A stretch of DNA of 64,000 bases from Drosophila pseudoobscura (GCF_009870125.1 NC_046681.1:13653001-13717000); one strand, 5' to 3'. Positions 10,601 to 20,061 are shown, numbered from the stretch's first letter. The notes: generated by a model from the sequence alone, not told the origin. Numbers and translations are program-made.

Positions 10601-13114
10601 TTAAGACAAATCATCGACGATGCCACGTTGGTGCCTTGGCTAGAGCATTGGCTCGTTAGCCGAGAATCTCTCGGTTCGAGTCCCGCTCTGGACCACAGTC
10701 CCAAAATATTTTTAAGATTTCTTGCGCTGATGTTTTAGTGGTAATTTACGTCTGAATTTAAATCATGTTCGATACCGAGACTTTTGCTGAGCGAGAAATT
10801 ATTTTTAGTCAACCCAAAATATACTTAAATTTTGCAGGGGCTTGAGGTGGATGTCAAGGGTGAAACGGAGCTGAATTCGGTGGCCAGTCTTTTGGGCGTA
10901 CCTCCAGCCGCTCTCTTCCGTGGCCTGACCACCCGCACCCACAATGTCCGGGGTCAGTTGGTCAAGTCCGTGTGTGGGGATGGAGATGCCAACATGACGA
11001 GGGATTGCCTGGCCAAGGCTCTCTACTGCCGTACGGTGGCCACGATTGTGCGTCGGGCGAATAGCCTGAAGCGTCTGGGCTCCACTTTGGGAACCCTGAG
11101 CTCCGATTCGAACGAATCCGTGCACAACCAGGCGGATGCTGCCTCGCAGCATGCCTCCACCATTGGCGGCGGAAACGCTGGCTCCAAATCGATGGCAGCT
11201 CTCAACAATGCAGTGAGGCATGCAACGGATGGTTTCATCGGCATATTGGATATGTTTGGGTTCGAGGAACCCGCGCCGCACGCCCAGCTGGAGCACCTCT
11301 GCATCAACCTGTGCGCGGAGACAATGCAGCATTTCTACAACACACACATTTTCAAGTCCTCGGTGGAGTCCTGCCGCGACGAGGGCATCGTGTGTGACAC
11401 CGAGGTGGACTACGTGGACAACGTGCCGTGTATTGATTTGATATCCTCGCTTCGCACGGGTCTGCTGAGCATGCTGGATGCCGAGTGTTCGGTGCGGGGC
11501 ACTGCAGAGAGCTATGTGACCAAGCTGAAGGTACAGCATCGCTGCTCCACTCGCCTAGAGACGAAACCCACCGCTGAGCCGCACGATCCGCGGATGTTTC
11601 TCATCCGTCACTTTGCGGGCCGTGTGGAGTACGATACCACGGATTTTCTGGACACCAATCGGGATGTGGTGCCGGACGATTTGGTGGCGGTTTTCTACAA
11701 ACACAGCTGCAACTTTGGCTTTGCCACACATCTCTTTGGCTCAGAGTTGAAGGCGCTCTACGCACAGCAGCAGGCGCCGCGAGGTCTCAGCTTCCGCATA
11801 TCGCCCACCTCCCACTCGGACTTGCTCAACGGGGACGAGCCCGTCTCCACGCTGACTCAGGACTTCCACACGCGACTGGACAACCTGCTGCGCACGCTGG
11901 TCCATGCCAGGCCCCACTTTGTGCGCTGCATCAGGAGCAATGGAGCCGAGCAGGCAGGCACCTTCGACAGGGCCACCGTTGTCCGGCAGATCAGGTCGCT
12001 GCAGGTCCTGGAGACCGTCAACCTGATGGCCTCAGGCTTCCCGCATCGCATGCGATTCAAGCAATTCAATGCCCGCTATAGGATGCTGGCTCCCTTCCGC
12101 CTGCTGAGGCGCAGCGAGGACAAGGCTCTAGAGGATTGTCAACTGATCCTGCAGTATGCCATGGAGCAGCCTCCGGTTCTGGATGGCTCTGTGACATTGG
12201 CCTGGGCGCCGGGCAAGCGACATGTCTTCCTCAGCGAGGGTATTCGCCAGCATTTGGAGCACCTGCGCACGGAGATACGTCACAAGAGCGCAACCCTCAT
12301 GCAGGCCACATGGCGGGGCTGGTGGTGGCGCAAGAAGATGGGCAATGGGGTCAAACGTACGCGTATGACCCACCATTTGCCCTCGCCATCGGCCGCACCA
12401 CTGCCAGTGACCAAACCACCCACCCATTCTCACAATTCCCACAACTCCCAGAGCAAATCGGCATCCACAACGATGGCTGCCTTGGCGGCAGTGGCTGCTG
12501 CAGCTCCAACGACAGGTGGGGATCTCTACTTCCCATTTTAATAGAGCTTTCAAGAACTTTCATTCTCTCTTAACAGTGCCACGCCTCTCGGCAAAGTCTA
12601 CGAATCTCGGGATTGGAGGAACGGTGACCAGGCCAAGACCACAGCCGATTGCTGGGACTCCACCGCCAGATCCGCATGAGAAATGCGACCAGAAGATTAT
12701 ACAGCAAACCTGCAGTCTGTTTGGACTGGATCTGGTAGGTCCTAATCTTTTTGTTTTATCACTATAAAACTTTACCAAACGGTTTCCCAATTATAGGAAC
12801 GTCCACCGCCAGTGCCACCCTCTCGATCCTATACGATCAGCGGAAATTCGAAGCTGGGATATCCGCAAAGTCGCCTCATGAAGATGAGCTTTCCCGAGGA
12901 TCCCCCCACAGCTGGGCAATCAGAGTCGCAGCAGCTGAAGAAGGGCGAAACGGTGACGGTGGTGGGGGCCTCCAGCGGCAGGGGACATTTGCTGGTGGAG
13001 CACAAGGGTCAGAGCTATCACGTGCCCTTTCAGTACATGGAACTGTCTGTCGGCAATGCTAACGCTAATGGGAGTGCACTTCCTGCCGTACAGGCGAACG
13101 GTGTTAAGATCTAA
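1650..13114 (+). CDS. d: dachs, unconventional myosin (long form)
   Basis: Eight exons join in frame: 1650-2083, 2146-2378, 8130-8431, 8506-9117, 9643-10350, 10838-12515, 12577-12734 and 12797-13114 (stop). They give about 1480 residues. An in-frame stop at 1623 precedes the ATG. Order: Ser-rich unique N-terminus (1-222), Gly/Ser/His-rich low-complexity region (to about 500), myosin motor (about 510-1250) with P-loop GTSGAGKT near 585, switch I NSESSRIGQF, switch II DMFGFE and a late motor segment ARPHFVRCIR. A single IQ-like helix (MQATWRGWWWRKK, about 1255) follows, then a Pro-rich tail with PPPVPPSRS. Known biology: Dachs is a membrane-localised atypical myosin in Fat/Dachsous signalling that promotes Warts loss; its tail binds the SH3 protein Dlish/Vamana. 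Identity is from the motor sequence and remembered neighbours; the first two exons are less certain. Confidence 0.88.
2717..2728 (-). promoter_or_regulatory. CTCF-like core motif
   Basis: The reverse complement reads TTTTAGATGGCGCCACTGG, containing the Drosophila CTCF core TAGATGGCGCC. The 5' half of the long consensus (CCAC) is absent. The site lies about 340 bp downstream of dachs exon 2. Binding is inferred from the motif only. Confidence 0.35.
4803..4893 (+). CDS. d: dachs alternative first coding exon (short form)
   Basis: ATG at 4803 opens 30 codons beginning MATLGLSKVFILDKYF and ending at a strong GTAAGT donor at 4894. The exon ends in phase 1, exactly the phase left by the upstream exon at 2378, so it joins 8130 in frame (the junction codon is GAT in both cases). 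The resulting protein is about 1288 residues, close to the size I remember for melanogaster Dachs, so this is probably the main start. Upstream, 3.9-4.8 kb is a stop-rich, simple-repeat-rich leader that fits a 5' UTR. The peptide is amphipathic and charged, and I see no signal peptide. Confidence 0.75.
6418..6470. repeat. short CCCCATG-type minisatellite
   Basis: Five to six imperfect units of about 7-10 bp (variants of CCCCATGCC and CCCAATGCC) lie in the dachs intron. There are no spacers of constant size and no palindromic repeat, so this is an ordinary minisatellite. Confidence 0.75.
7403..7819 (+). CDS. nested single-exon gene, 138 aa basic protein, function unknown
   Basis: An intact ATG-to-stop frame of 138 codons lies inside the dachs intron between 4893/2378 and 8130, on the same strand. 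The codon use looks coding, and a consensus AATAAA follows at 7960-7965, about 140 bp after the stop. The protein begins MGSSVDIPEVDML and is rich in Tyr, Arg and Pro. It carries short segments such as YRDYYRDPYNKLPKPERF, ISWVEERKPVVYPMKYG and the C-terminal YDPGSCIRYKR. There is no signal peptide, membrane helix or Cys-rich motif. The Tyr/Pro/Arg-rich make-up resembles sperm axonemal or microtubule-inner proteins, but that is a loose impression. I do not recognise the family. Confidence 0.7.
   Translation: MGSSVDIPEVDMLSVSKSSEVERRAILGFAPRINLVTVDYGDLEKIDTFYLDSQRYRDYYRDPYNKLPKPERFKYHQGKCGIKLDHSVEQMRRPISWVEERKPVVYPMKYGTPMRLGTSAASMMRGRYDPGSCIRYKR
7960..7965 (+). terminator. polyadenylation signal AATAAA of the nested gene
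   Basis: A consensus hexamer lies 141 bp after the stop at 7819, still inside the dachs intron. It supports an independent transcript for the nested gene. Confidence 0.5.
10519..10571 (-). promoter_or_regulatory. pair of CTCF-like motifs in a dachs intron
   Basis: Two motifs on the reverse strand sit about 38 bp apart. The one at 10557-10571 reads ACACTAGATGGCGCC, one mismatch from the classical CCACTAGATGGCG core. The one at 10519-10534 reads CCAACAGATGGAGCT, about 13 of 15 consensus positions. Both lie in the intron between the two motor exons (10351-10837). Binding is inferred from sequence only. Confidence 0.45.
10630..10695 (+). other. tRNA-like element with perfect Pol III B-box
   Basis: GGTTCGAGTCC at 10673-10683 is a perfect B-box, and TGGCTAGAGCATTGG at 10637-10651 resembles an A-box/D-arm. 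A 6-bp stem TTGGCT/AGCCGA (10648-10663) resembles an anticodon arm but has a four-base loop. It overlaps a second hairpin, CCGAGA/TCTCGG (10660-10674). No acceptor stem pairs across the ends, so this is not a functional tRNA. It could be a decayed tRNA, a tRNA-derived SINE head or an extra-TFIIIC-type site. Confidence 0.45.
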
Positions 13115-13462
13115 GGGCGTGATGCTCGAAGAAGACTGTACATATTCAATTTTGTAATCTAAGCATTCACACATTAATTTATACAAAACGAAACCCATTA
13201 ATGCCCCGAGGTGCTCGTTGACGCATTCACGTAGTATTATTTAAAGTGTTTTTTCGATAGGTTGTAGCTTCAATCGCATATACCCACAAGTGCCAATCAA
13301 ATAAGTTCTTCCATCTATTCCATAAGTGACTATTATAAGTGACTGAGATTACATTTCGGCAGAATTGACAGGCCAACAATTACATGATAATCACCCGTAC
13401 ATTTGTACTCCTCTATAGAGGAATTGTATTGGTGTTAAACTTAAGATTCATTACTTCATTCA

Positions 13463-13468
13463 AATAAA
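13463..13468 (+). terminator. candidate dachs polyadenylation signal
   Basis: AATAAA lies about 350 bp after the dachs stop at 13114 and is the first consensus hexamer seen there. The 13115-13480 interval shows no open frame and is taken as the dachs 3' UTR. Confidence 0.45.
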
Positions 13469-13573
13469 AGAAGCATGCATTGGAAAACGTATATTAAATT
13501 CTGTGGGATCTATCAATTAATAACGCATCCAGAACTTAAAAGTTAAATTTCAAAAGATAACGTATATTTAGTC

Positions 13574-13744
13574 GCATATTCGAATCGATATGGTAACGCC
13601 TCGTAGTCTCTCCTTAAACTATTGATAACATATCGGGTGTCTGTTACTACTAACCATACAGTATATACTGTTACTTCAGCCACTAACCATACAGTATATT
13701 GTATGACCACTCATGTGGTCAGCCCGCGATATTTGAATCGATAT
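13574..13744. promoter_or_regulatory. repeat-built upstream region of the coiled-coil gene
   Basis: An exact 18-bp direct repeat (ACTAACCATACAGTATAT) occurs at 13649-13666 and 13682-13699. The decamer GAATCGATAT occurs at 13582-13591 and 13735-13744. TGACCAC at 13704-13710 is inverted as GTGGTCA at 13715-13721. TCGATA cores are DRE/BEAF-like. The block ends about 190 bp before the ATG at 13932, so it is probably promoter sequence that arose by local duplication. Confidence 0.45.
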
Positions 13745-13931
13745 TTGCAAAAAGCTCCTTTGAAGTACGGCCACGACTCGTTATCCCTCCGTTAAATACT
13801 GATAACATATCTGTATTTGCCTAAGCAGAAAGAGAGACAGGCTCCTTACCCACACAATACTTTGATTGACTTCGCAAGCAATTCAGAAATTACCTCTAAC
13901 GGACATCGACGGGAAAGCAGGGTAGAAAAAA

Positions 13932-14379
13932 ATGGGTGCAATGGAGCCACGATCTGATGAGGTACTGCACCTAAAGGAGGATTTAGCCCAACTCCAAGCA
14001 GAGCTGGATGCAGCCTACGATATTATCAGTGAGATGGACGATGTACGTGAAACGTACACTTAAAGAAACTATGATATTAACCTCCATCATATTGCAGGAC
14101 GATATTTTGGAAATTCAAAACCAATGGCTGCGCGATGAACTGAAAGAATTCAAAGAAAAATCAGGATGGGAAGATCTTGGAGATGTATCACACAGAAACA
14201 TAGGGGAGCGGCAATCTGATCGACATAAGCGTCGCAGATATAGAGAGAATGTGGCCCGCGGCATGCATGGACAGAGTCTGAAAGATTTAGCACTAGAGCG
14301 ACGATATGGACGGCAATGGGATGGATCGGTTATAGGGGAACTACTCCGATGCTGCAGGGCGGGAGCGGCTCAGAATTGA
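13932..14379 (+). CDS. two-exon coiled-coil protein, about 130 aa, unrecognised
   Basis: Exon 1 is 13932-14042 (37 codons from ATG, start context AAAAATGG). A 55-bp intron (GTACGT...TTGCAG) runs 14043-14097 and exon 2 is 14098-14379 (stop TGA). Both junctions are phase 0. The N-terminal half is a heptad-rich, acidic coiled coil (LKEDLAQLQAELDAAYDII, then LRDELKEFKEK). The C-terminal half is basic (RHKRRRYRENVARG) and ends in a Cys-containing tail. The matching phase and continuity of the coiled coil across the intron argue for a real gene. It sits between dachs and the Dh31 3' side. I know no family for it; it may be a small coiled-coil adaptor. Confidence 0.6.
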
Positions 14380-14577
14380 ATCTTTATATTATTTACTATG
14401 CACATTCGCACAATTATAGACGTTCGACAGTATTAGGTATTAAAAATCTTATCAAATGTACTGTTTCCTCTTCATTTATGCAGGTGATAACGATGGCAAA
14501 CATTCTTTATTGATCAAACGATTATCAATATTGACTGTAATTTACACAAACGAATGGGAGCGTTGTGAGTCGCAGCT

Positions 14578-14784
14578 ACTGCCGCGACTCTACATTTATA
14601 CCCGACACCCAGTCAGTATTGCTCCAAAGAGACTGGATAAGAAATTTCTTAGAGTCAAACTCGGCTATCGACGCTGGTCAAGAATATATGTATATGTATA
14701 CTTTCTGGAGTCGGAAACGATTCGGTCTGGGCGTTACAAATATAATATACTCCCATACTCTTTTTGAGTATCGGGTACACAAAT
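14578..14784 (+). mobile_element. DINE-1/INE-1-type Helitron fragment
   Basis: The left part (GACTCTACATTTATACCCGA, then a CAGTCAGTAT segment) and the right part (GAAACGATTC, then GAGTATCGGGTACAC) match the two ends of the larger copy at 20.2-21.0 kb. Most of the internal part is missing. The ends share an inverted TTTATACCCGATAC-like sequence. Non-autonomous, with no coding capacity. Confidence 0.7.
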
Positions 14785-14785
14785 A

Positions 14786-16514
14786 AGGCGGAAAAAACTG
14801 ATCTAGGTCAATCAACCATTTATTAAAGGTCTTTCAGCAATGACCAGTTGGAAATTCCACTGAATTTGTAGAATTTTAGTATTTGTTTAAAAGATAAAGA
14901 AGTTCCTCAATGTGACCGCCTGCGGCTATGGCGACAATGCTCGCAAAGTAAATCAATTATCGAATATCGGTATTGATGTGTGATTGCTAGCCAATACTAG
15001 CTATGGATCTGTGATCGTTAGCTAATACTATACCGGTTAAACTTTTGAATTCGAATTTAAATTCAAATGCAATTCCTATTTCGTTTTTCTATACGCTCGC
15101 TTTAATCTCTTTCTTGTTTCATTAAATGATCCGATACTCATTTTTCCCTATCTGCAAATCCACGTGTAATTATTGGCTTAGAGACGGACCCATCGTTTAC
15201 AACATGCTGTGCCATTTATTGCACCTCCGAGGACCACTTATCTGTCTGTTCAACGTACACACACTCCGTGCATAAATCAGGGGCATCTAATTCCCCAGCA
15301 AATAAATAAATTCAATTGCACTTTCAGCTCCACTCCGTCGTTGAGTGTTTGTGTAAGCGATTTGTAATGCATTTGCTGCTCTGCTCCCCCAAATGGATAA
15401 ATTGCTATGAGCTCTTGAAATTAGATGGATGAAGCACTTGGGTGAGTCAGGTGAAAGTGTGGTATGGGGTGGAAAATGGTATGAAGTAAATTCGTATCAA
15501 ATCAAACATTAAATGATGATTATTGAATAGGGTTAATTATAGTTCAAGTAATAATTGCAGGCTGATACTTGGACGTCCCTCCTTCGAAATCAAAGATCTT
15601 TGAAATATTTCGGAGTTTCTCTAAATGTAAGACTTTATTTAATCGTGTCCCGACTCACGTTTTCTTTTATGTATGCAGCATTTTTCCATAGACACAATAG
15701 TTGATACAATACAATATATGCAAGTAGAGATTTTTTTTGTATATATATACCTTTTTATATATCGCAATAGTTGTACGCGTGTTTTGTTTTTGTTGTTATA
15801 TTTACAATACATTTAAAATTCGCCTGCAGGCCCGATTTAACCGATTCACAAATGATCATGTTAACCGTTCCAGAACCTCTTATGTTTTCGGGGGTCGGAT
15901 CGGATCTCTGCGTAAATAAACATAATTTCTTGGGGGCTGGGGGCCAAAAAGGGTTTCAAATGTTTTCGTGTGCGTTTCATTTTTTTCGTGTGGTTATGCG
16001 GTTATGTAAGACATACCTAATTAAAGATTTTTTGCGCGAATACATATATACTTCTTGAGTTATTTACTTTATGTATTTCTTTTTGTTAAATATATATATA
16101 TTTTTTTTTTACTTTTTTTGTAATTTCTTTAGACGAGTCTGAGAGTATAGAGAGAGGAAGAGAGTATTATAGAGAGCAACGCGAGAATAAATCGCTTATA
16201 AAATTGAGTTTTTGATTTTTGGAGCAACAGTTTAACGTTTTTATTTGGTTGTTCTGGTGTTAATATGTATATATATGTAGATTCCGATATCTTGTAAATA
16301 TTAATTAATATTATTCAGTAATACTGCACGATCCACAATAAATATATATTTTTATGTATGTACAATGCATAACAAACAAAAAGCAAAACAAACAAAATCC
16401 GAAGATGAAGATGAAGTCTTGAAGAATGATGGAAAATTGTGAACTTAAAAATTGGGGAAACTCGTCCACTTATGTTCAGAGGATTGGGTTACTCAGATGT
16501 ACTCGTATAGAGAT
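14786..16514. other. AT-rich intergenic DNA and probable Dh31 3' UTR
   Basis: No supportable coding exon is seen. The right part (about 15.7-16.5 kb) is T/A-rich on the + strand, with several TTTATT hexamers (AATAAA on the minus strand), so part of it is probably the Dh31 3' UTR. Short ORFs over this stretch look like chance. Confidence 0.45.
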
Positions 16515-17682
16515 TTAGACATCAGTCTCAGAGCGCCGCCTTCGTCCAGGGCCGCCGGCAAAATTGGCCGCAGCCAGACCCATGCGATGCTTTGCCTCCT
16601 GGGTGCCCGAATATCCTCGAGCCAAGCCGAAGTCCACAGTTCTCTTCGAACTAAAATCAAAGATGGAGACAGATATGATCTGATATATATATATCTGTGG
16701 TTGCACGCCTGTCGCCTGCTTACTTCTCCAGGTCGTTGCGGGCCCGTATGATGGTGCGTCCAAAGCGAGTCATCAGCTCCATCAGCAGGTCATCGGGCAC
16801 CTCCTCCAGTTCGTTGTAGCCAGCGCCGCCGCCGTAGCCTCCTCCTCCATTGCTCTGGCTATTTGGGAGTCAGTCGAATGGAAAATTAGACAGAGTTTTT
16901 CTTTGTTTCTGTCGGGGTTTCTGTGTGTGTGTGTGTGTGTATAAATAATTCGCCGGGTCAACAGGATATCTAATTACTTTGGCTCTGTTAAATTTGACAT
17001 TTGCTGAACGTTCCGTCGTTCATTTGCATGGAAACCCAATTATTTCTATTCAAGAAATTACTAATTAGTCTTCAATGAATTTTTGATAGTTCGTTCTGCC
17101 CCATCTTAAGAGGAAATTGAGTTTCTGGGAATCATAATCTTTTCACTCTCATCAATTGGGTGGGAAGGATTCCTTCTGCCACGAGAATGTGTGTGTCTGT
17201 GTGTGTGTGTCTAAGCATTGCTTACAATTTGTGGCGAACAATTTTTTTCTGTCAACGTTTACATTTAGTTAATTGAAAATTGCTCTCGTGTGAGGACTTT
17301 AAATGTGCAAAAGACGCTGACAAGACGAGGAAAGTGAGAAGGCTGGGTCCTTCATTTGCTCATATGTGGAGGGAAGGTCCTTCCCAGAATTTCCATTTCC
17401 CAAAACCGAAATGCACAGCAAACAGTGTCTGGAACAAACTTCGGGTAATTGCTTTTGGGCAAATATTTTAATAACACAATTTTTTGAGATGGTTTTTTCA
17501 CACAGCCAAAGTGCCAAGTGCCAGAAATTAATTAGTTCATGTCGCCCGAGTGTGGGTCTAGTATGCGATGCAAGGATAATCTACAACTACCTGGGCATTG
17601 GAGCTGCCTCGGTGCTCGAGATGGCCAGCAGACACACGGCCAGAAGGGCCACAGCAAAGCAAGCGAATCTGTTTGTCATCAT
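16515..17682 (-). CDS. Dh31: Diuretic hormone 31 (CT/CGRP-like neuropeptide) precursor
   Basis: Three coding exons on the minus strand: 17591-17682, 16724-16858 and 16515-16650, phases matching, about 120 residues. Exon 1 has two adjacent ATGs and a signal peptide ([19 protein letters not shown]). Exon 2 encodes the Gly-rich spacer and acidic propeptide ([19 protein letters not shown]). Exon 3 starts with a Lys-Arg cleavage site, then the 31-residue hormone, starting [17 protein letters not shown] and ending NFAGGP. A Gly for C-terminal amidation and an Arg tetrad follow, then SETDV. The hormone looks identical to my memory of the melanogaster peptide. Known role: secreted amidated peptide acting through a CT-type GPCR in Malpighian tubule secretion, gut motility and sleep. 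An acceptor (TTTTTAG) just upstream of 17707 implies a non-coding first exon further 5'. Confidence 0.95.
16921..16942. repeat. (GT)n microsatellite in a Dh31 intron
   Basis: About ten GT units lie in the intron between Dh31 coding exons 1 and 2. A second GT-rich run lies at about 17188-17211. Confidence 0.8.
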
Positions 17683-17707
17683 TGTACGGCTGTCTCTCCT
17701 GCCAGAT

Positions 17708-18842
17708 CTAAAAATAAACAAGACTTGGGGTTACGTTACACATATACAATGAATTTAAAGCTAAGCGACTTAGACCTAGTCGGAGTACTTGGGTAAACAT
17801 AATCAGAGACAATTAAAAATCGATTGCTGGGGAAACGACACGAAACGGAAGTGAGACAGTAGACCAGGTTTTCCATTAAGTGATTCATTAACTGCTCAAC
17901 GAAGCAGGCGACGCAGACATCAACCCACAGACACACAATCCACACCCAGTCGACGAGCCACTCCGGCCCCCACTGCCATTCACATTCGACTCTATCCAAT
18001 GAGAACTAGTCTTACAGCAAAAGGGAGCTCCATTCCACCCTCTCCTACAGTTGGGGAGCTCGCTCCATTCCCTCTGCTGCCCCCGTTTTCCCACACTGAC
18101 TGCCAGAAAGTCATTTGCGTCGGCTCCTTGCTAACAGGAGCAATATGAACTGTTGTCTCTGCTCTTTTTTCGCATTGCTCAACTGCACTTCCACTTCCAC
18201 TTCCTGTCATCCAAGCCCCAGTCGGAGGCCCTTTCCCTGTTCTGCCTGCTCCTAAATGTCGTTGCCGCTGTTATGTTTACTGTTGCAAAAGTTTGTGATA
18301 TCATCGTTGGGGCAGCCTTCGCTTGCCTTTGACAGTCCTGACAGCTCGGGGACAACTTGGGGGACAGCTCCGTCCCGTCCCGGACACACATCATTGCCCA
18401 CGCAACAGGCTGGACAAATGAATTGACTCTCACTGAGAGTCTGTTGACTGCTGTTGACTTCTGACGGGTCTCACCTCTCATCGCATGGTCGGAATTCATT
18501 TGGATCATTTCCATCATTCAGGGTAAACATTTGTCGTGGCCATGGATAAGCATCGCACCTCGCTTTAAGTGCCTATAAGTTCCATTGAGAGCTTGAGCAG
18601 AAGGAACACTATCATTTCTGCTCATCAAAGACTAAGTGGCTTTAAGTAGCTAAAATTCCCACCTAGAAGAACTGCCCTATCATCTACAATGTTTCGAAGC
18701 CTTTAAACATTTCAAACCTCAAAATTCATTAAGAATATGTAATCACAGATAAGACTGTAACCACAGATTGTAGCCAGCCTTCAGAAGTGCGCACTTTGCA
18801 GACATTTCTTCACAGAATGCTTCAGATATTCAAAATCGTTTC
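17708..18842 (-). other. Dh31 5' region and Bace 3' flank
   Basis: The minus-strand intron upstream of Dh31 coding exon 1 starts here. A possible non-coding-exon donor (GCT|GTAAGA) lies at 18010-18016, but nothing else fixes that exon. The rest holds no convincing frame. Confidence 0.35.
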
Positions 18843-18848
18843 TTTATT
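18843..18848 (-). terminator. Bace polyadenylation signal
   Basis: AATAAA on the minus strand lies 22 bp after the Bace stop codon, giving a very short 3' UTR, usual for highly expressed secreted digestive enzymes. Confidence 0.75.
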
Positions 18849-18869
18849 GATTCGCTGGACCGCTGATGT

Positions 18870-19991
18870 TTAGGCAACTGGGGCAAAGCCAATGCGGTTG
18901 TTGCCCAAATCGAATTCGGTGTAGTACTGGCCAATGAAGACATCGCCCAAGATCCAGAAATCAGTGCCCATGTACTCGAAGGCGGACATGCAGGTGCTGT
19001 CCGACTGGATGATGTAGGAGGCAGGGGTCAGGGTGAAGTCAGTACCGCCAATGTTGAAGGTCACATCGGGCAGGGAGCTGACAGTGGAGCAGTCCACATA
19101 ACCATCATCATCGACATTCAGGATGTCGGTGAGTGTGATGTAGGCATTATAGGGAGCCACAATGAGAGAGGTGCCAGTGTCGGCGATGGCCTGACAATCG
19201 GCGCACAAGGAGTTTCCATCGGAGGAGGCGCTGGCCATGGTGAACTGCCAGTATCCTTGCTCGGAGATGGGCACATAGGTGAGGGCGCCGGTGTACAGGG
19301 AGGAGTCGGAGCCGCCGAAGATCAGCTCACCGCCATCGCTGGAGGAGCCGGCGCGGGCTAGATAGAAGGAGAACACGGACTGATCTACCAGGCCTTCGGA
19401 GACCATGTTGTTGAATACGGGAGCCACGCCATCGACGGCCAGAGACTCGTAGGCCATACCCAGGATACCATCGAAGTTGGCATTATTGAAGTTCGTGCCC
19501 GGTTCGTTGGTCGACTCGGCAAAGGTCTGGCTAGTGACCTTCAGTCCGTTCACGTCGACGGTGTCCTCGGAGAGGTAGCCGGTGAGGCTGCCAGTGCCGT
19601 ACTGGATGGAGAAGGATTCGCCATTGGCCACATAGGTGGTGCTGGCACTGGAGTCGTACTGGTTGTGGGTCAGGCACGCGTCGCTCTGGCAGGTGTTCGA
19701 TGGAACCCACAGGTTGGATGAGCCTGAATCGAACAGCACCTTGAAGCTCTGGGCTGGAGTACCGATGGTGATAGCACCATAGTAGGCCATGTTCATCGAG
19801 TTGGAGAGGGTTTCCTCGTTGATATCACGGGGCTGGGGCAGCTGGTACTTGGTGCGCAGGTACGACTTCTCGGCCAGGACATTCTGGCGCGTCTTCACGA
19901 AGTTCTGCTCCTTGAGGACGGGCACGCGGTGCAGCTCGGCACTGGCCACTGCCACCAGCACCGCGATCAAAGCGAGGGACTTGATCATCAT
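18870..19991 (-). CDS. Bace: pepsin-like aspartic protease (Bace)
   Basis: Intronless, 373 residues from the ATG at 19991. The further in-frame ATG at 20051 lies upstream of the TATA box, so it is not the start. Signal peptide (IKSLALIAVLVAVASA, 3-18) and a propeptide with basic residues (RTKYQLPQPRD) precede a pepsin-fold catalytic domain. The first catalytic motif is FDSGSSNLW (Asp about 88; DSG rather than DTG), the flap Tyr is in IQYGTGS (about 131), and the second catalytic motif is ADTGTSL (Asp about 271). There is no C-terminal membrane segment, so despite its name it is a soluble cathepsin D/pepsin-like enzyme, presumably secreted into the midgut. The low-intron, TATA-driven structure fits a digestive or secretory gene. 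The assignment rests on position next to Dh31 and family features. Confidence 0.88.
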   Translation of the reverse strand: MMIKSLALIAVLVAVASAELHRVPVLKEQNFVKTRQNVLAEKSYLRTKYQLPQPRDINEETLSNSMNMAYYGAITIGTPAQSFKVLFDSGSSNLWVPSNTCQSDACLTHNQYDSSASTTYVANGESFSIQYGTGSLTGYLSEDTVDVNGLKVTSQTFAESTNEPGTNFNNANFDGILGMAYESLAVDGVAPVFNNMVSEGLVDQSVFSFYLARAGSSSDGGELIFGGSDSSLYTGALTYVPISEQGYWQFTMASASSDGNSLCADCQAIADTGTSLIVAPYNAYITLTDILNVDDDGYVDCSTVSSLPDVTFNIGGTDFTLTPASYIIQSDSTCMSAFEYMGTDFWILGDVFIGQYYTEFDLGNNRIGFAPVA

Positions 19992-20025
19992 CTTTCTTTG
20001 TTCTTTGTAGTCTACTGGAGTTCGA

Positions 20026-20061
20026 CTAACTGCCAATGGACGGGCCCACATCTAATTTATA
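20026..20061 (-). promoter_or_regulatory. Bace core promoter (TATA plus initiator)
   Basis: TATAAAT on the minus strand at 20055-20061 and an initiator-like GCAGTTAG with the A at about 20031 lie 30 bp apart, ideal spacing. Predicted 5' UTR about 40 nt. Confidence 0.75.

Noticed and set aside
10630-10695. Functional tRNA gene
   Set aside because: The perfect B-box is not accompanied by an acceptor stem, a seven-base anticodon loop or a good T-stem.
19992-20051. Longer Bace start at the in-frame ATG at 20051
   Set aside because: It lies upstream of the predicted transcription start (about 20031), and the signal peptide follows directly after the ATG at 19991.
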